Origin: UBA6220 sp041650375
GTDB lineage: Bacteria > Patescibacteriota > Minisyncoccia > Minisyncoccales > Minisyncoccaceae
Assembly: GCA_041650375.1 (NCBI GenBank)
Contig: JBAZLH010000003.1
Location: forward strand, 62,001-126,000
Direction of reading: 5' to 3'
Length of the DNA: 64,000 nt
In this document: piece by piece, positions 41,383-49,117 of the stretch
How the letters are laid out: each line of letters starts with the position of its first letter
Position numbering within the stretch: position 1 is the first letter of the stretch
The notes under the pieces: generated by a model
What the model saw: only the letters and a program-made list of their open reading frames with translations
Told to the model about the DNA's origin: nothing
Database searches by the model: none
Made by a program: the position numbers and the translations under genes

Positions 41383-42051
41383 CTACAAAACTCCTTTAAT
41401 CTCTTTTTCAAACCTTTTAAAAAATTCTTCCATAAAGTTATGCCTTTCTTTGGCGATTTCCCGCCCGGCTTTGGTTAATATTTTTGATTTTACTTTACTG
41501 AGCTTGTAATAATATTCCAATAAAGCGGAATCCTCGCTGGTGTATTCGTATTTTCCGGCATTTTTTATGTTCTTTTTCTCGTTGCCGGTATACAAACAGT
41601 GGCAACAGCCCGCGTAACCGGCAAAGAAAAAATCGCGGCCAATTCCCACGGCGCCGATTGAATCCAATTTATCCGCGTCATACAAAACTTTAGCTTCAAT
41701 AGTTTCGGGCATATGGTTATTTCGGTATCTGTGAGATAGAATGCAATGCTTGATGTTTTCAACTGTTTCTTTATCCAAATCATACTTGGACAAAATCTCT
41801 TCAGCCAATTCCTTTCCTTTTTCCGCGTGGCAAATCTTGCCCTTGGTGTCCATTTCTTCTTTGCGCCCGATATCGTGCAAATACGCCGCAACTTCAATGA
41901 TTGAAAGATTGGCTTTTTCTTTTTTACCTATTTTAAGCGCCAAATTACGCACCCTTTCCACGTGCGTCCAATCGTGGCAACCGCTTGCGCCAACAAAAAA
42001 TTCTTTGGCTTTATTTTCTATCTCTTTTATTGTTTTTTTGTTTAACTTCAT
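41383..42051 (-). CDS. HD-domain phosphohydrolase
   Basis: A 222-residue HD protein: GCHDWTHVERVRNLALKI, AAYLHDIGRKEE (the HD pair), CILSHRYR and YDADKLDSIGAVG (the last metal Asp). It is like the YedJ/uncharacterised single-domain HD hydrolases that act on nucleotides. Metal-binding residues are intact, but the substrate is unknown. It follows pyrH by 2 bp, so a nucleotide role would fit. Confidence 0.85.
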   Translation of the reverse strand: MKLNKKTIKEIENKAKEFFVGASGCHDWTHVERVRNLALKIGKKEKANLSIIEVAAYLHDIGRKEEMDTKGKICHAEKGKELAEEILSKYDLDKETVENIKHCILSHRYRNNHMPETIEAKVLYDADKLDSIGAVGIGRDFFFAGYAGCCHCLYTGNEKKNIKNAGKYEYTSEDSALLEYYYKLSKVKSKILTKAGREIAKERHNFMEEFFKRFEKEIKGVL

Positions 42052-42053
42052 AT

Positions 42054-42767
42054 TTAATCCACCAATGTGCCAAATGATTCACCCTTTAAGGCTTTGGTAA
42101 TACTGTCTAATTTGTTAAGATTAAAAACAATAATCGGTTTTTGGTTATCCGCGCACAAGGCAAAAGCCGTGCCATCCATTACGTTTAAATCTTTTTCGAT
42201 AGCTTCTTTGTATTTTAATTTTTTGTAAAGTTTGGCGTCTTTATATTTATTCGGATCTTTGTCAAAAACCCCGTCTACGTTCGTAGCTTTTAGAATCAAA
42301 TCACAATTAAGTTCGCAGGCCCGCAAGGCCGCAGCCGAATCAGTGGTAAAAAATGGATTGCCCGTACCGCCCGCGAAAATAATAATCCGGCCCTTTTCAA
42401 AATGATGCAGCGCTTTTCTCCTTAAGTAAGGCTCTGCCACAGCGTCTATCCGCATAGCTGTCATCATTCTGGTTTCCAGCCCCATTTTTTCCAAACACTG
42501 TTGCAATGCCAACCCGTTTATAATCGTCGCGACCATTCCCATTTGGTGCGCGATGGCCATATCAAAATTGGCGCCTTTGGCAAAACGCCCGCGGAAAATA
42601 TTTCCCGCGCCAATCACAATTGCCAAGTCAATCTTATTTTCTTTTTTTATTTTAATAATCTGCTTGGCCATTTGTTCATATGAAGCCAAAGAAATTCCTT
42701 TTCCGTTTTCACCAAAAACTTCCCCGCTGATTTTTAATAAAATTCTTTTGTATTTTAATTTTGGCAT
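42054..42767 (-). CDS. pyrH: UMP kinase
   Basis: A 237-residue amino acid kinase-fold enzyme that makes UDP from UMP. It shows KYKRILLKISGEVFG, GAGNIFRGRFAKG, GLALQQCLEKMG, FAGGTGNPFFTTDSAAALRA, KATNVDGVFDKDP and the Ala/Asp-rich MDGTAFALCADNQKPIIVF. The length is typical. It lies 30 bp after rlmN and 2 bp before the HD gene. Confidence 0.96.
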   Translation of the reverse strand: MPKLKYKRILLKISGEVFGENGKGISLASYEQMAKQIIKIKKENKIDLAIVIGAGNIFRGRFAKGANFDMAIAHQMGMVATIINGLALQQCLEKMGLETRMMTAMRIDAVAEPYLRRKALHHFEKGRIIIFAGGTGNPFFTTDSAAALRACELNCDLILKATNVDGVFDKDPNKYKDAKLYKKLKYKEAIEKDLNVMDGTAFALCADNQKPIIVFNLNKLDSITKALKGESFGTLVD

Positions 42768-42797
42768 ATCGCAAATTATAATTATTATTTTAAAAAA

Positions 42798-43811
42798 TTA
42801 ACTTTTTTGTTTGTTTGTGGCCAACTGGCCGCAAGCGGCCTGGATTTCTTGCCCAAATTCATATCTTTGCGTGGCAAAAACCCCCCGTTTTTCCAAATAA
42901 TCTTTAAAAGATTTAATTGTCTTTTTATCCGACGGCTTGAATTTTTGCGTGGGATTATAAGGAATCAAATTAACCATATAAAGAGGCTTATTCAGTATCT
43001 TGCTTAATTGCTCGGCATTTTCCATTGTATCATTCACGCCTTTGATCATTAAATATTCAAACATAACTTTACGAGATGTCTTAAAAATATACTCATCAAT
43101 TATTTTCAGCAGCCGCTTTAAAGGGTATTTTTTGGCAATCGGCATTATTTTTTGCCTTAATTCATCAGTTGGGGCGTGCAAAGAAATAGACAGATTGACT
43201 TGCAGCCTTTCGTTCGCCATTTTTCTAATGCCTTCAATTATTCCCGCGGTTGAAATGGATATTTTTCTAGCGCCAATGTTAAATCCGTCTTTGTCGTTGA
43301 TTATCCGCACGGCCTTCCAAACATTATCATAATTTAAAAACGGCTCACCCATTCCCATAAAAACAATATTGGTCAAAGAACGGGCAGGCTTGTAATTATT
43401 TTTTAAATATCGGCAAAACAATAAAATCTGATCCAAGATTTCTCCTGCTTCCAAGCTTCTTTTAAATCCCATTTGCCCCGTGGCGCAAAAGGCGCAATTC
43501 AAAGGACAACCAATTTGCGAAGAAACGCAAACCGTGGCGCGTTTATCGTTATGCAACATTAAGACGGTTTCTATCTTATTTCCATCCTCCAGCTCCACCA
43601 AAGCCTTAATCGTGTTATTATCTTTGGAAACAAAAAGTTCGCGCTTTATTTCCAAAGAACATTCTTTTTTTAATTTCTCCCGCAAAGCCAAAGACAAATT
43701 GGTGGCCTTGTCCCAATCTTCTATAAGTTCGTGAAAAACCGCCCGTTTTACTTGGTTTAAACGAAAGGGCGGTTCGTCTTTCAAAAGTTTTTCCAGTTTT
43801 TCTAAAATCAT
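42798..43811 (-). CDS. rlmN: 23S rRNA (adenine2503-C2)-methyltransferase RlmN
   Basis: A 337-residue radical-SAM enzyme with the CxxxCxxC cluster motif in GCPLNCAFCATG (Cys102, 106, 109), FMGMGEPFLNYDNV, and the methyl-carrier cysteine in the C-terminal QAACGQLA. It methylates A2503 of 23S rRNA and A37 of some tRNAs. It is placed between rmuC (2 bp upstream) and pyrH. Confidence 0.95.
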   Translation of the reverse strand: MILEKLEKLLKDEPPFRLNQVKRAVFHELIEDWDKATNLSLALREKLKKECSLEIKRELFVSKDNNTIKALVELEDGNKIETVLMLHNDKRATVCVSSQIGCPLNCAFCATGQMGFKRSLEAGEILDQILLFCRYLKNNYKPARSLTNIVFMGMGEPFLNYDNVWKAVRIINDKDGFNIGARKISISTAGIIEGIRKMANERLQVNLSISLHAPTDELRQKIMPIAKKYPLKRLLKIIDEYIFKTSRKVMFEYLMIKGVNDTMENAEQLSKILNKPLYMVNLIPYNPTQKFKPSDKKTIKSFKDYLEKRGVFATQRYEFGQEIQAACGQLATNKQKS

Positions 43812-43813
43812 TT

Positions 43814-44875
43814 TTATTCCTCTATAATATCAGGCTGATTTTCAATCATTTTATTTTCCTCTGCCTCGCCTTTTATTTTTTCCACAATGCCGGATAATTT
43901 CTTAGTGCGGGTTACAGAAACTTTATCAAATTGGTCACTCGCTGATTTCAAACGAGTGCCCAGCGTATCCACTTCGTCATTGTATTTTCCGAATTCCATT
44001 TCAAACATTTTAATCAACTTGATTATTTCATAAAGATTTTCTTGGTATTTAAAACTTTTATAAGATTGGTAAATCATCCTCAAAATAGCGGTAAAACTAA
44101 ACGGCCCGGCCAAAATCACCTTCTTGCCCATGGCCTCGTTCCAAACTTCGGGCAAATGCTCGTAAATAAAACTGAAAATCATTTCATTCGGCACGAATAA
44201 AATCACGAAATCAACTGTCTTTTCTTCCAAATTAATGTAATCGCGGGTGGACACTTCTTTTATTTTTTGTTTCACATCTTGCGCAAACTCTTTCAAATGC
44301 TTGTCCTTGTCAACTTTGTCCGCGGCTTCAATATATTTAATCAAAGATTGGTATGGAAATTTTACGTCAATATTCACTTTGGTTTTATCCGGTAAGAAAA
44401 CCGTAAAGTCCGGGCGGCTGGCGGAATTTTCCTGGGCCGTATTGCTGATATAGTTTTCGCCCTCAACAAAGCCAATGCTTTTTAATAAATTGTCCGCTAT
44501 TTCTTCCCCAAAAGCTCCGCGCATTTGGTTATTGGACAAGATATTTTTCAAATTCTCGGTTGATTGCTTTAATTCCCCGGTCGCGAGCTTATGCTCTTCC
44601 AAAATTGTTTTCAAGGCGGAGAATTCTCCAACCCTTTCTTTTTCGCTGGCATTGAATTGATTTTTTGTTTTTTCCAATTCGCTGCCAATTTTTTCCACCA
44701 ATTCCTTAATGGAATCTTTATTGAATTTAATGGATTCATTAATCACTTCTTTTTTGGAATCCATTTGCTCTAACATCCTTTGGCGCTCTTCTTTAAATAA
44801 GCGGACAATAATAAAAGACACGATCGCGAACGCAACCAAGGAAACTACTAAAATAATAATTATCTCAATAACCAT
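43814..44875 (-). CDS. rmuC: RmuC-type DNA recombination protein
   Basis: A 353-residue protein: N-terminal membrane helix (residues 2-27), coiled coil (about 30-110), and an RmuC domain with a PD-(D/E)XK-like core (GAFGEEIADNLLKSIGF, SRPDFTVFLPDKTKVNIDVKFPY, FVILFVPNEMIFSF). It is thought to limit inversions at short repeats. It lies 1 bp after the U32 gene and 2 bp before rlmN. Confidence 0.9.
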   Translation of the reverse strand: MVIEIIIILVVSLVAFAIVSFIIVRLFKEERQRMLEQMDSKKEVINESIKFNKDSIKELVEKIGSELEKTKNQFNASEKERVGEFSALKTILEEHKLATGELKQSTENLKNILSNNQMRGAFGEEIADNLLKSIGFVEGENYISNTAQENSASRPDFTVFLPDKTKVNIDVKFPYQSLIKYIEAADKVDKDKHLKEFAQDVKQKIKEVSTRDYINLEEKTVDFVILFVPNEMIFSFIYEHLPEVWNEAMGKKVILAGPFSFTAILRMIYQSYKSFKYQENLYEIIKLIKMFEMEFGKYNDEVDTLGTRLKSASDQFDKVSVTRTKKLSGIVEKIKGEAEENKMIENQPDIIEE

Positions 44876-44876
44876 T

Positions 44877-46085
44877 TTATTTAATTAAAAACACCTTATC
44901 GTGTTCGCGGACCTTGTCCTTAAATTTTATGGCAACTTCCGCGCCCTTCGCGGCCTTGGTTGTTTTTTTATTTTCTATTTCAATGCTCTCTATTTCTTGT
45001 TCCAAGAAAGTATGCGCGCCTTGGACGATTATCTTGTCGCCAACTTTTAAGCCATGATGGCTCAAAACCAATGAACCGGCATTAGACTTGGGGTAATAAT
45101 GGATTATATTCCCGACCAAAACTTTTTTAACCTTGGATAAATTATCCGCCTTGTCATAACTGATGCCGTCTTTGCCCGGCTTGCCGAAATAAAATCCCGT
45201 GGAAAACCCGCGATTATAAACATCCGCTAATTTTTGTTTCCATTTTATCACTTTTTCACAGGTAAAGGTATAGCTAAAATAAGCGTCAATGGCCTCACGA
45301 TAACACCTGGCCGTAACCTCAATATATTTCGGATCCCGTAAACGCCCTTCTATTTTAAAAGAATCAATTCCGGCTTTAATCAAGTCCGGAATAAATTCTA
45401 TCATACATAAATCTTTGGCGCTTAAAAAATATTGCCCGTAATTGGAAACCTTGTTGTCTTCGTTGTCGGATAAAGTCCATTCCTTGCGGCAAGGCTGGGC
45501 GCACGAGCCGCAATTGGAAGATTTGCCGAATAAATAGGCGGACAGAATACAGCGGCCGGAAATCGCCACGCACATGGCGCCATGGATAAAAGTTTCAATT
45601 TCCAATTTTGTTTTTTTTCTTAACTCTGCAATTTGCTTTAAAGTCATCTCCCTTGCCAATACAATTCGCTTGGCTCCCAATTTTTCATAAAACTTGGCGG
45701 ACGCATAATTAGACACATTGGCCTGGGTGGAAATAATGAATTTTACGCCTTGTTTTTTAGCTATTTCTATTACAGCCGGATCCCATACTATAACAGCGTC
45801 TATTTGGGCATTTTTGGCCATTTTTACCAGGGTTTCCGCCTTTTCTATGTCATTGTTATATATCACGGAATTAACCGTTAAATAGGCCTTTAGGCCATAA
45901 TTATGGCATTGCTTTGCCAAGGGCTTTAAATCTTTATTTTTAAACCCGTTAGCCCGCGAACGCAGGCTTAACTCGCTTACGCCAAAATACACGGCATTGG
46001 CATAATTCTTGCACGCCTCCAGTCCGGCCCAATCTTTAATCGGGCTCATTAGTTCAGGCTTTTTAGTGTTTTCCTTAACTGGCAT
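44877..46085 (-). CDS. peptidase U32 family protein (TrhP/RlhA-like)
   Basis: A 402-residue U32 protein. The family core is FIHGAMCVAISGRCILSAYLFG, followed by SNCGSCAQPCR, giving four conserved cysteines for an iron-sulfur cluster, and the SFKIEGRLRDPKYIE segment. Characterised relatives hydroxylate tRNA or rRNA bases using prephenate-derived chemistry rather than cleave peptides. It has a C-terminal beta-barrel-like extension (residues 330-402). It heads the u32-rmuC-rlmN-pyrH-HD operon. Confidence 0.88.
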   Translation of the reverse strand: MPVKENTKKPELMSPIKDWAGLEACKNYANAVYFGVSELSLRSRANGFKNKDLKPLAKQCHNYGLKAYLTVNSVIYNNDIEKAETLVKMAKNAQIDAVIVWDPAVIEIAKKQGVKFIISTQANVSNYASAKFYEKLGAKRIVLAREMTLKQIAELRKKTKLEIETFIHGAMCVAISGRCILSAYLFGKSSNCGSCAQPCRKEWTLSDNEDNKVSNYGQYFLSAKDLCMIEFIPDLIKAGIDSFKIEGRLRDPKYIEVTARCYREAIDAYFSYTFTCEKVIKWKQKLADVYNRGFSTGFYFGKPGKDGISYDKADNLSKVKKVLVGNIIHYYPKSNAGSLVLSHHGLKVGDKIIVQGAHTFLEQEIESIEIENKKTTKAAKGAEVAIKFKDKVREHDKVFLIK

Positions 46086-46111
46086 ATTGCAGTTAATTTA
46101 ACATATAATCA

Positions 46112-46153
46112 TTTTAAATAAAAGAAATGCTCTCAATTAAAAATTGAGAGCAT
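46112..46153 (-). terminator. terminator of purC
   Basis: A perfect 12-bp stem (ATGCTCTCAATT/AATTGAGAGCAT) with a 3-base loop that overlaps the purC stop, then TTCTTTTATTT on the minus strand. Confidence 0.9.
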
Positions 46154-47135
46154 AATTATTGATGTGTTCAGCGATATCAAAGATGTGGCCATACCTGCTA
46201 ATGAATTCTTTTTTAACCGTGGTTGGCAAAGGAAATCTTGATTGCCCGTCCCAGTTTTGGCCTTCCAGGAAATCCCGAAGAAATTGCTTGTCATAATGTT
46301 TTTCATCCATTGGCTCAAATATCCGCGATGAGTCGCCGGTCAACACTTCGTCTACCAGGCATAACCGATGAGAAACAATTTGGCCGGAAAGGCCATGTGT
46401 TTTAAAATCATTTACAGGAATAAGGCCGAATTCAAATTTGCTGTCGTGCAATTCAAGCTTTCTTGAGGCCAATAAGTTGCGGCCGGACATGAAAACGCTT
46501 AAAGCGTGGGCCCGAATTGATTGCGCCAAATTTTCCGCGCTCCAGCCAAGAATATCATTGTCGCGAATAAATTTTTCCAAAATCGGAATTGTTTTTTCGT
46601 AATCAATATTGATATCGTGCCCGGTTTCGGCTTTGGTGCTCGGCGTATACGCGGGAACTAGCAACTGCTTATTTTTGGTCATGCCTTCCGGATACCATTG
46701 CCCAAGATAATAGCCGGACTGGCCTCCCGCCTTGGCATACATTTTGAAAAGCGAGCCGCCAAACTTATCCCGCACAATGCACTCAAGCGGAATTACGAGC
46801 GCTTTTTTCGCCACAAGCAACCGGCCCTTCAATTCGTCGGCCAATGCGCCGCATCCGTAAATTCCGGCAATTTCTTCCTCGTTGTCTGTGACGAAATCGG
46901 TTGGCATAACATTAGTTTGCCCAATAATTTTCTTCCAAGCATTAGAAGTTTTATTGATAAGCCTACCCTTACCCTCGATTAAATCAAAAACAACGTCACT
47001 GGCGGAAACATTGTCCGTGGTCAAAAAAAGAATCTCATCGATTCGCTCGGGAACACGAAAAACCCTTCTCACTTTTCGATGTCCCAACATTTCATAAGAT
47101 TGAAGCATTTCTAAATTCAGTTCTTTTGAATCCAT
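46137..47135 (-). CDS. purC: phosphoribosylaminoimidazole-succinocarboxamide synthase (SAICAR synthase)
   Basis: A 332-residue SAICAR synthetase (purine step 8, ATP-dependent). Signatures are GKGRLINKTSNAWKKI, KALVIPLECIVRDKFGGSLFK, PAYTPSTKAETGHDINI, LELHDSKFEFG and CLVDEVLTGDSSRI. The start MDSKELN is chosen over an upstream ATG because GGAGTG lies six to seven bases before it. It is a single-gene unit with its own terminator and no other purine gene nearby, so its metabolic context is unclear. It looks acquired or retained alone. Confidence 0.93.
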   Translation of the reverse strand: MDSKELNLEMLQSYEMLGHRKVRRVFRVPERIDEILFLTTDNVSASDVVFDLIEGKGRLINKTSNAWKKIIGQTNVMPTDFVTDNEEEIAGIYGCGALADELKGRLLVAKKALVIPLECIVRDKFGGSLFKMYAKAGGQSGYYLGQWYPEGMTKNKQLLVPAYTPSTKAETGHDINIDYEKTIPILEKFIRDNDILGWSAENLAQSIRAHALSVFMSGRNLLASRKLELHDSKFEFGLIPVNDFKTHGLSGQIVSHRLCLVDEVLTGDSSRIFEPMDEKHYDKQFLRDFLEGQNWDGQSRFPLPTTVKKEFISRYGHIFDIAEHINNYALNF

Positions 47136-47200
47136 TAAATCACTCCATATCTCTTGTTTTTCAAGGAACAAAAGACTGGTTTAGATATAACATAATCAAT

Positions 47201-47230
47201 TAAAAAAGCAACGGGGATACCGTTACTTTT
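47201..47230 (-). terminator. terminator of obg
   Basis: On the minus strand AGTAACGG pairs with CCGTTGCT (one G-U pair) across a 5-base loop, then T6. Confidence 0.85.
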
Positions 47231-48176
47231 CTTTCATAATCTTGTTGAGGATGTCTTTAACTTTTTCCACGCTATCGTAGTCGTAAATGGAAATTGGAAC
47301 AGCTTTCTTTTTAAATTTTTTCATTTTTTCTTTTAGGATCTCCGCGGGCACCAAATCGCTCTTGGCTATAAAAATATATTCCATCTTTTCCAATAATTCG
47401 GGATTATAATCTTCCAATTCTTTTTGGATGGTTTCGTAGTCCTTTTTAAAATCTTCCGACTCGGCGGAAATAAAATGAAACAAAATGCGAGTTCTCTCTA
47501 AGTGCCTTAAAAATCTGATGCCCAAACCTTTGCCTTCGGAGGCGCCCTCAATTAATCCGGGAATGTCCGCCAAAATCAAATCATAATAGACGCCCAAGTT
47601 GGGCTCCAAAGTAGTAAACGGATAGTTGGCGACTTTCGGGTCGGCATTGGTTAATTCTTTTAACAAGCTGGACTTACCCACATTTGGCAAACCCACGAAT
47701 CCGACATCAGCAATCATTTTCAATTCCAAACGTAGGGTAAATTCATCGCCCGCGAGCCCGTCTTGCGATTGCATGGGCGTGGTGTTGGTAGAAGACCTAA
47801 AAAGGTAATTGCCTTTGCCGCCTTTTCCGCCCTTAGCGATTAAAACCGGTTCGTTTAATTTAACGACTTCCGTGTCTTCGTAGTTGGTTAAATTGTGCAC
47901 CACTGTTCCAACCGGAACCTTCAAATATAAATCTTCGGCATTGGCTCCGTCCAAACATTGGCCTTTGCCGTTTTCGCCTTTTTGCGCATCAATTTCTTTT
48001 TTAAAACGAAATTGCTTTAAGGCGTCCAATTCGGAAACTCCGATAAAATAAATACTGCCGCCGTTGCCGCCGCTTCCGCCCGTTGGGCCCAAGGCCCCGG
48101 GAATTTTACTGAAAGTAACCATTCCCTTGCCACCGTGCCCGGCTCTCACTTTAATTGTAACATCGTCTATTAACAT
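47223..48176 (-). CDS. obg: GTPase Obg
   Basis: A 317-residue Obg: the glycine-rich N-terminal domain (GHGGKGMVTF, GPTGGSGGNGG), then the G domain with G1 GLPNVGKSS, G3 DIPGLIEG and G4 AKSD. The C-terminal OCT domain found in some species is missing, which is the usual short form. It assists 50S assembly. It is separated from the upstream small ORFs by a heptanucleotide array. Confidence 0.95.
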   Translation of the reverse strand: MLIDDVTIKVRAGHGGKGMVTFSKIPGALGPTGGSGGNGGSIYFIGVSELDALKQFRFKKEIDAQKGENGKGQCLDGANAEDLYLKVPVGTVVHNLTNYEDTEVVKLNEPVLIAKGGKGGKGNYLFRSSTNTTPMQSQDGLAGDEFTLRLELKMIADVGFVGLPNVGKSSLLKELTNADPKVANYPFTTLEPNLGVYYDLILADIPGLIEGASEGKGLGIRFLRHLERTRILFHFISAESEDFKKDYETIQKELEDYNPELLEKMEYIFIAKSDLVPAEILKEKMKKFKKKAVPISIYDYDSVEKVKDILNKIMKEK

Positions 48177-48190
48177 ATTTTTTTGGGGAA

Positions 48191-48218
48191 GTATTTAGTA
48201 TTTGGTATCTAGTATGTT
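48191..48218. repeat. heptanucleotide tandem array, four units
   Basis: Four 7-bp units beginning GTATTTA and GTATTTG, then more degenerate, lie 14 bases upstream of obg. Confidence 0.7.
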
Positions 48219-48251
48219 GAGTTAAGAATACTGCATAAAGAGGTATATGGC

Positions 48252-48278
48252 AAATAAAAAGAGGTTAAGATATTAACC
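48252..48278 (-). terminator. terminator of the 61-residue ORF
   Basis: On the minus strand GGTTAA pairs with TTAACC across 4 bases, then TCTTTTTATTT. It overlaps the stop codon. Confidence 0.75.
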
Positions 48279-48458
48279 CCAAAATCCGGCATGCGCACAA
48301 TAGAAAGGTACATTTAAAATACAGATGAGCGCCACTAAAAAGATAAACTCCAGTGGACTTGAAAGCCATCCGATTAAATATATTAATACTCCCGTTAAAC
48401 TTAGAGCTGCTAAAAGTGAAAATTCCCAGATTAAGAATCTCTTCCAAACCAAATCCAT
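48273..48458 (-). CDS. small membrane protein, 61 residues
   Basis: A 61-residue protein with two hydrophobic segments (about residues 11-31 and 36-52: LSLTGVLIYLIGWL and FIFLVALICILNVPF). It is not recognised. AGAGGA lies 5-6 bases before the ATG, and a TTGACA/TATAAA promoter and a terminator frame the gene, making it a convincing independent unit. A longer opposite-strand frame here is a shadow. Confidence 0.75.
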   Translation of the reverse strand: MDLVWKRFLIWEFSLLAALSLTGVLIYLIGWLSSPLEFIFLVALICILNVPFYCAHAGFWG

Positions 48459-48475
48459 AATAATCCTCTGTATGT

Positions 48476-48504
48476 TTTATATACTATATGAATATTTTTG
48501 TCAA
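48476..48504 (-). promoter_or_regulatory. promoter of the 61-residue ORF
   Basis: On the minus strand: TTGACA, 17 bases, TATAAA. The leader is about 11 bases with AGAGGA. Confidence 0.85.
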
Positions 48505-48540
48505 AAAAAATAAGCCATAGAATTTTTGTTTACCTATGGC
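48503..48540 (-). terminator. terminator of the 57-residue ORF
   Basis: On the minus strand GCCATAG pairs with CTATGGC across a 13-base loop, then TTATTTTTTTT. Confidence 0.85.
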
Positions 48541-48714
48541 TCAGTATTCTATTATAAACTGCCAATAACTGTTCCCTTGAAAAATAATTGGCGTTTTGTC
48601 TTTAATTTTAAAATCTGTGTTTTCGGCTTTCATTTTTTCCACCCAGTCGTTAAGAGTTTTATCAACTTCTTCGGGATCGTCTTGTCTTTGGAAACCAAAT
48701 GTTTTAAACGGCAT
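48541..48714 (-). CDS. small soluble protein, 57 residues
   Basis: 57 codons: MPFKTFGFQRQDDPEEVDKT, then a helix-forming acidic stretch and an aromatic C-terminus (SYWQFIIEY). It is hydrophilic, without signal or membrane segment, and not recognised. AGGTG lies six bases before the ATG. It has a TTGACA/TATAAA promoter and a strong terminator. The three tiny genes here are each independently transcribed in the same direction. Confidence 0.7.
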   Translation of the reverse strand: MPFKTFGFQRQDDPEEVDKTLNDWVEKMKAENTDFKIKDKTPIIFQGNSYWQFIIEY

Positions 48715-48737
48715 TACAACACCTCTGTGCTGATTAT

Positions 48738-48766
48738 TTTATACATTGTTTATGCTTTTTTGTCAA
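48738..48766 (-). promoter_or_regulatory. promoter of the 57-residue ORF
   Basis: On the minus strand: TTGACA, 17 bases, TATAAA. Confidence 0.85.
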
Positions 48767-48804
48767 AAAAAATTATGCCAATTTGTGGACGCGAAAATTG
48801 GCAT
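48765..48804 (-). terminator. terminator of the 51-residue ORF
   Basis: On the minus strand a perfect 10-bp stem (ATGCCAATTT/AAATTGGCAT) with a 10-base loop, then AATTTTTTTT. Confidence 0.85.
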
Positions 48805-48832
48805 TGGATTTAGCAAAATCCGATGAACATTT
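48802..48832 (-). repeat. dispersed hairpin repeat, copy D (inverted)
   Basis: A reverse-oriented, slightly diverged copy of the 30-base head of copies A and C. It encodes the last codons and the stop of the 51-residue ORF. Confidence 0.7.
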
Positions 48833-48965
48833 TACTAAATACGTTAACTTCGGAAATCGCAAGCCACATCGAAAGGACAAGCGCTATCGCGAGTATAAGC
48901 GCAATTGCCGCCAAAATTTTTACCATTCGCAAGGTTGACACGATTACCCCAAAATCATTATTCAT
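48810..48965 (-). CDS. small membrane protein, 51 residues
   Basis: 51 codons with one hydrophobic helix (ILAAIALILAIALVLSMWLAI, about residues 17-37) after a short hydrophilic start (MNNDFGVIVSTLRMVK). The last six residues (MFIGFC) come from repeat copy D. AGGAGA lies about 12 bases before the ATG, a somewhat long spacing. A -35 TTGACA and a strong terminator are present. It is not recognised; a holin-like or regulatory transmembrane peptide is possible. Confidence 0.65.
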   Translation of the reverse strand: MNNDFGVIVSTLRMVKILAAIALILAIALVLSMWLAISEVNVFSKMFIGFC

Positions 48966-48991
48966 TTTTTAAATCACTCTCCTGCTTAAAA

Positions 48992-49018
48992 CATATACCC
49001 TTGTTTTTCTTTTGTCAA
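48992..49018 (-). promoter_or_regulatory. promoter of the 51-residue ORF
   Basis: On the minus strand: TTGACA, a short 15-base spacer, TATATG. Weaker than its two neighbours. Confidence 0.55.
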
Positions 49019-49092
49019 AAATTGTATTTATTATATGTATCAATTTTCTTATATTTGTATGCCTGGCTTCCTAAATTCATTTGATTTTTTTA

Positions 49093-49117
49093 TGTTTAGG
49101 TATTCAATACCTAAACA
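49093..49117. repeat. perfect 12-bp inverted repeat at the 3' end of rarA
   Basis: Arms TGTTTAGGTATT and AATACCTAAACA around one base, ending next to the rarA stop. No T-run follows on the minus strand, so it is not a classical terminator; it may stabilise the mRNA end or bind a protein. Confidence 0.6.

Noticed and set aside
48526..48813. 95-residue plus-strand frame
   Set aside because: Antisense to the 57-residue ORF with promoter and ribosome site on the minus strand.
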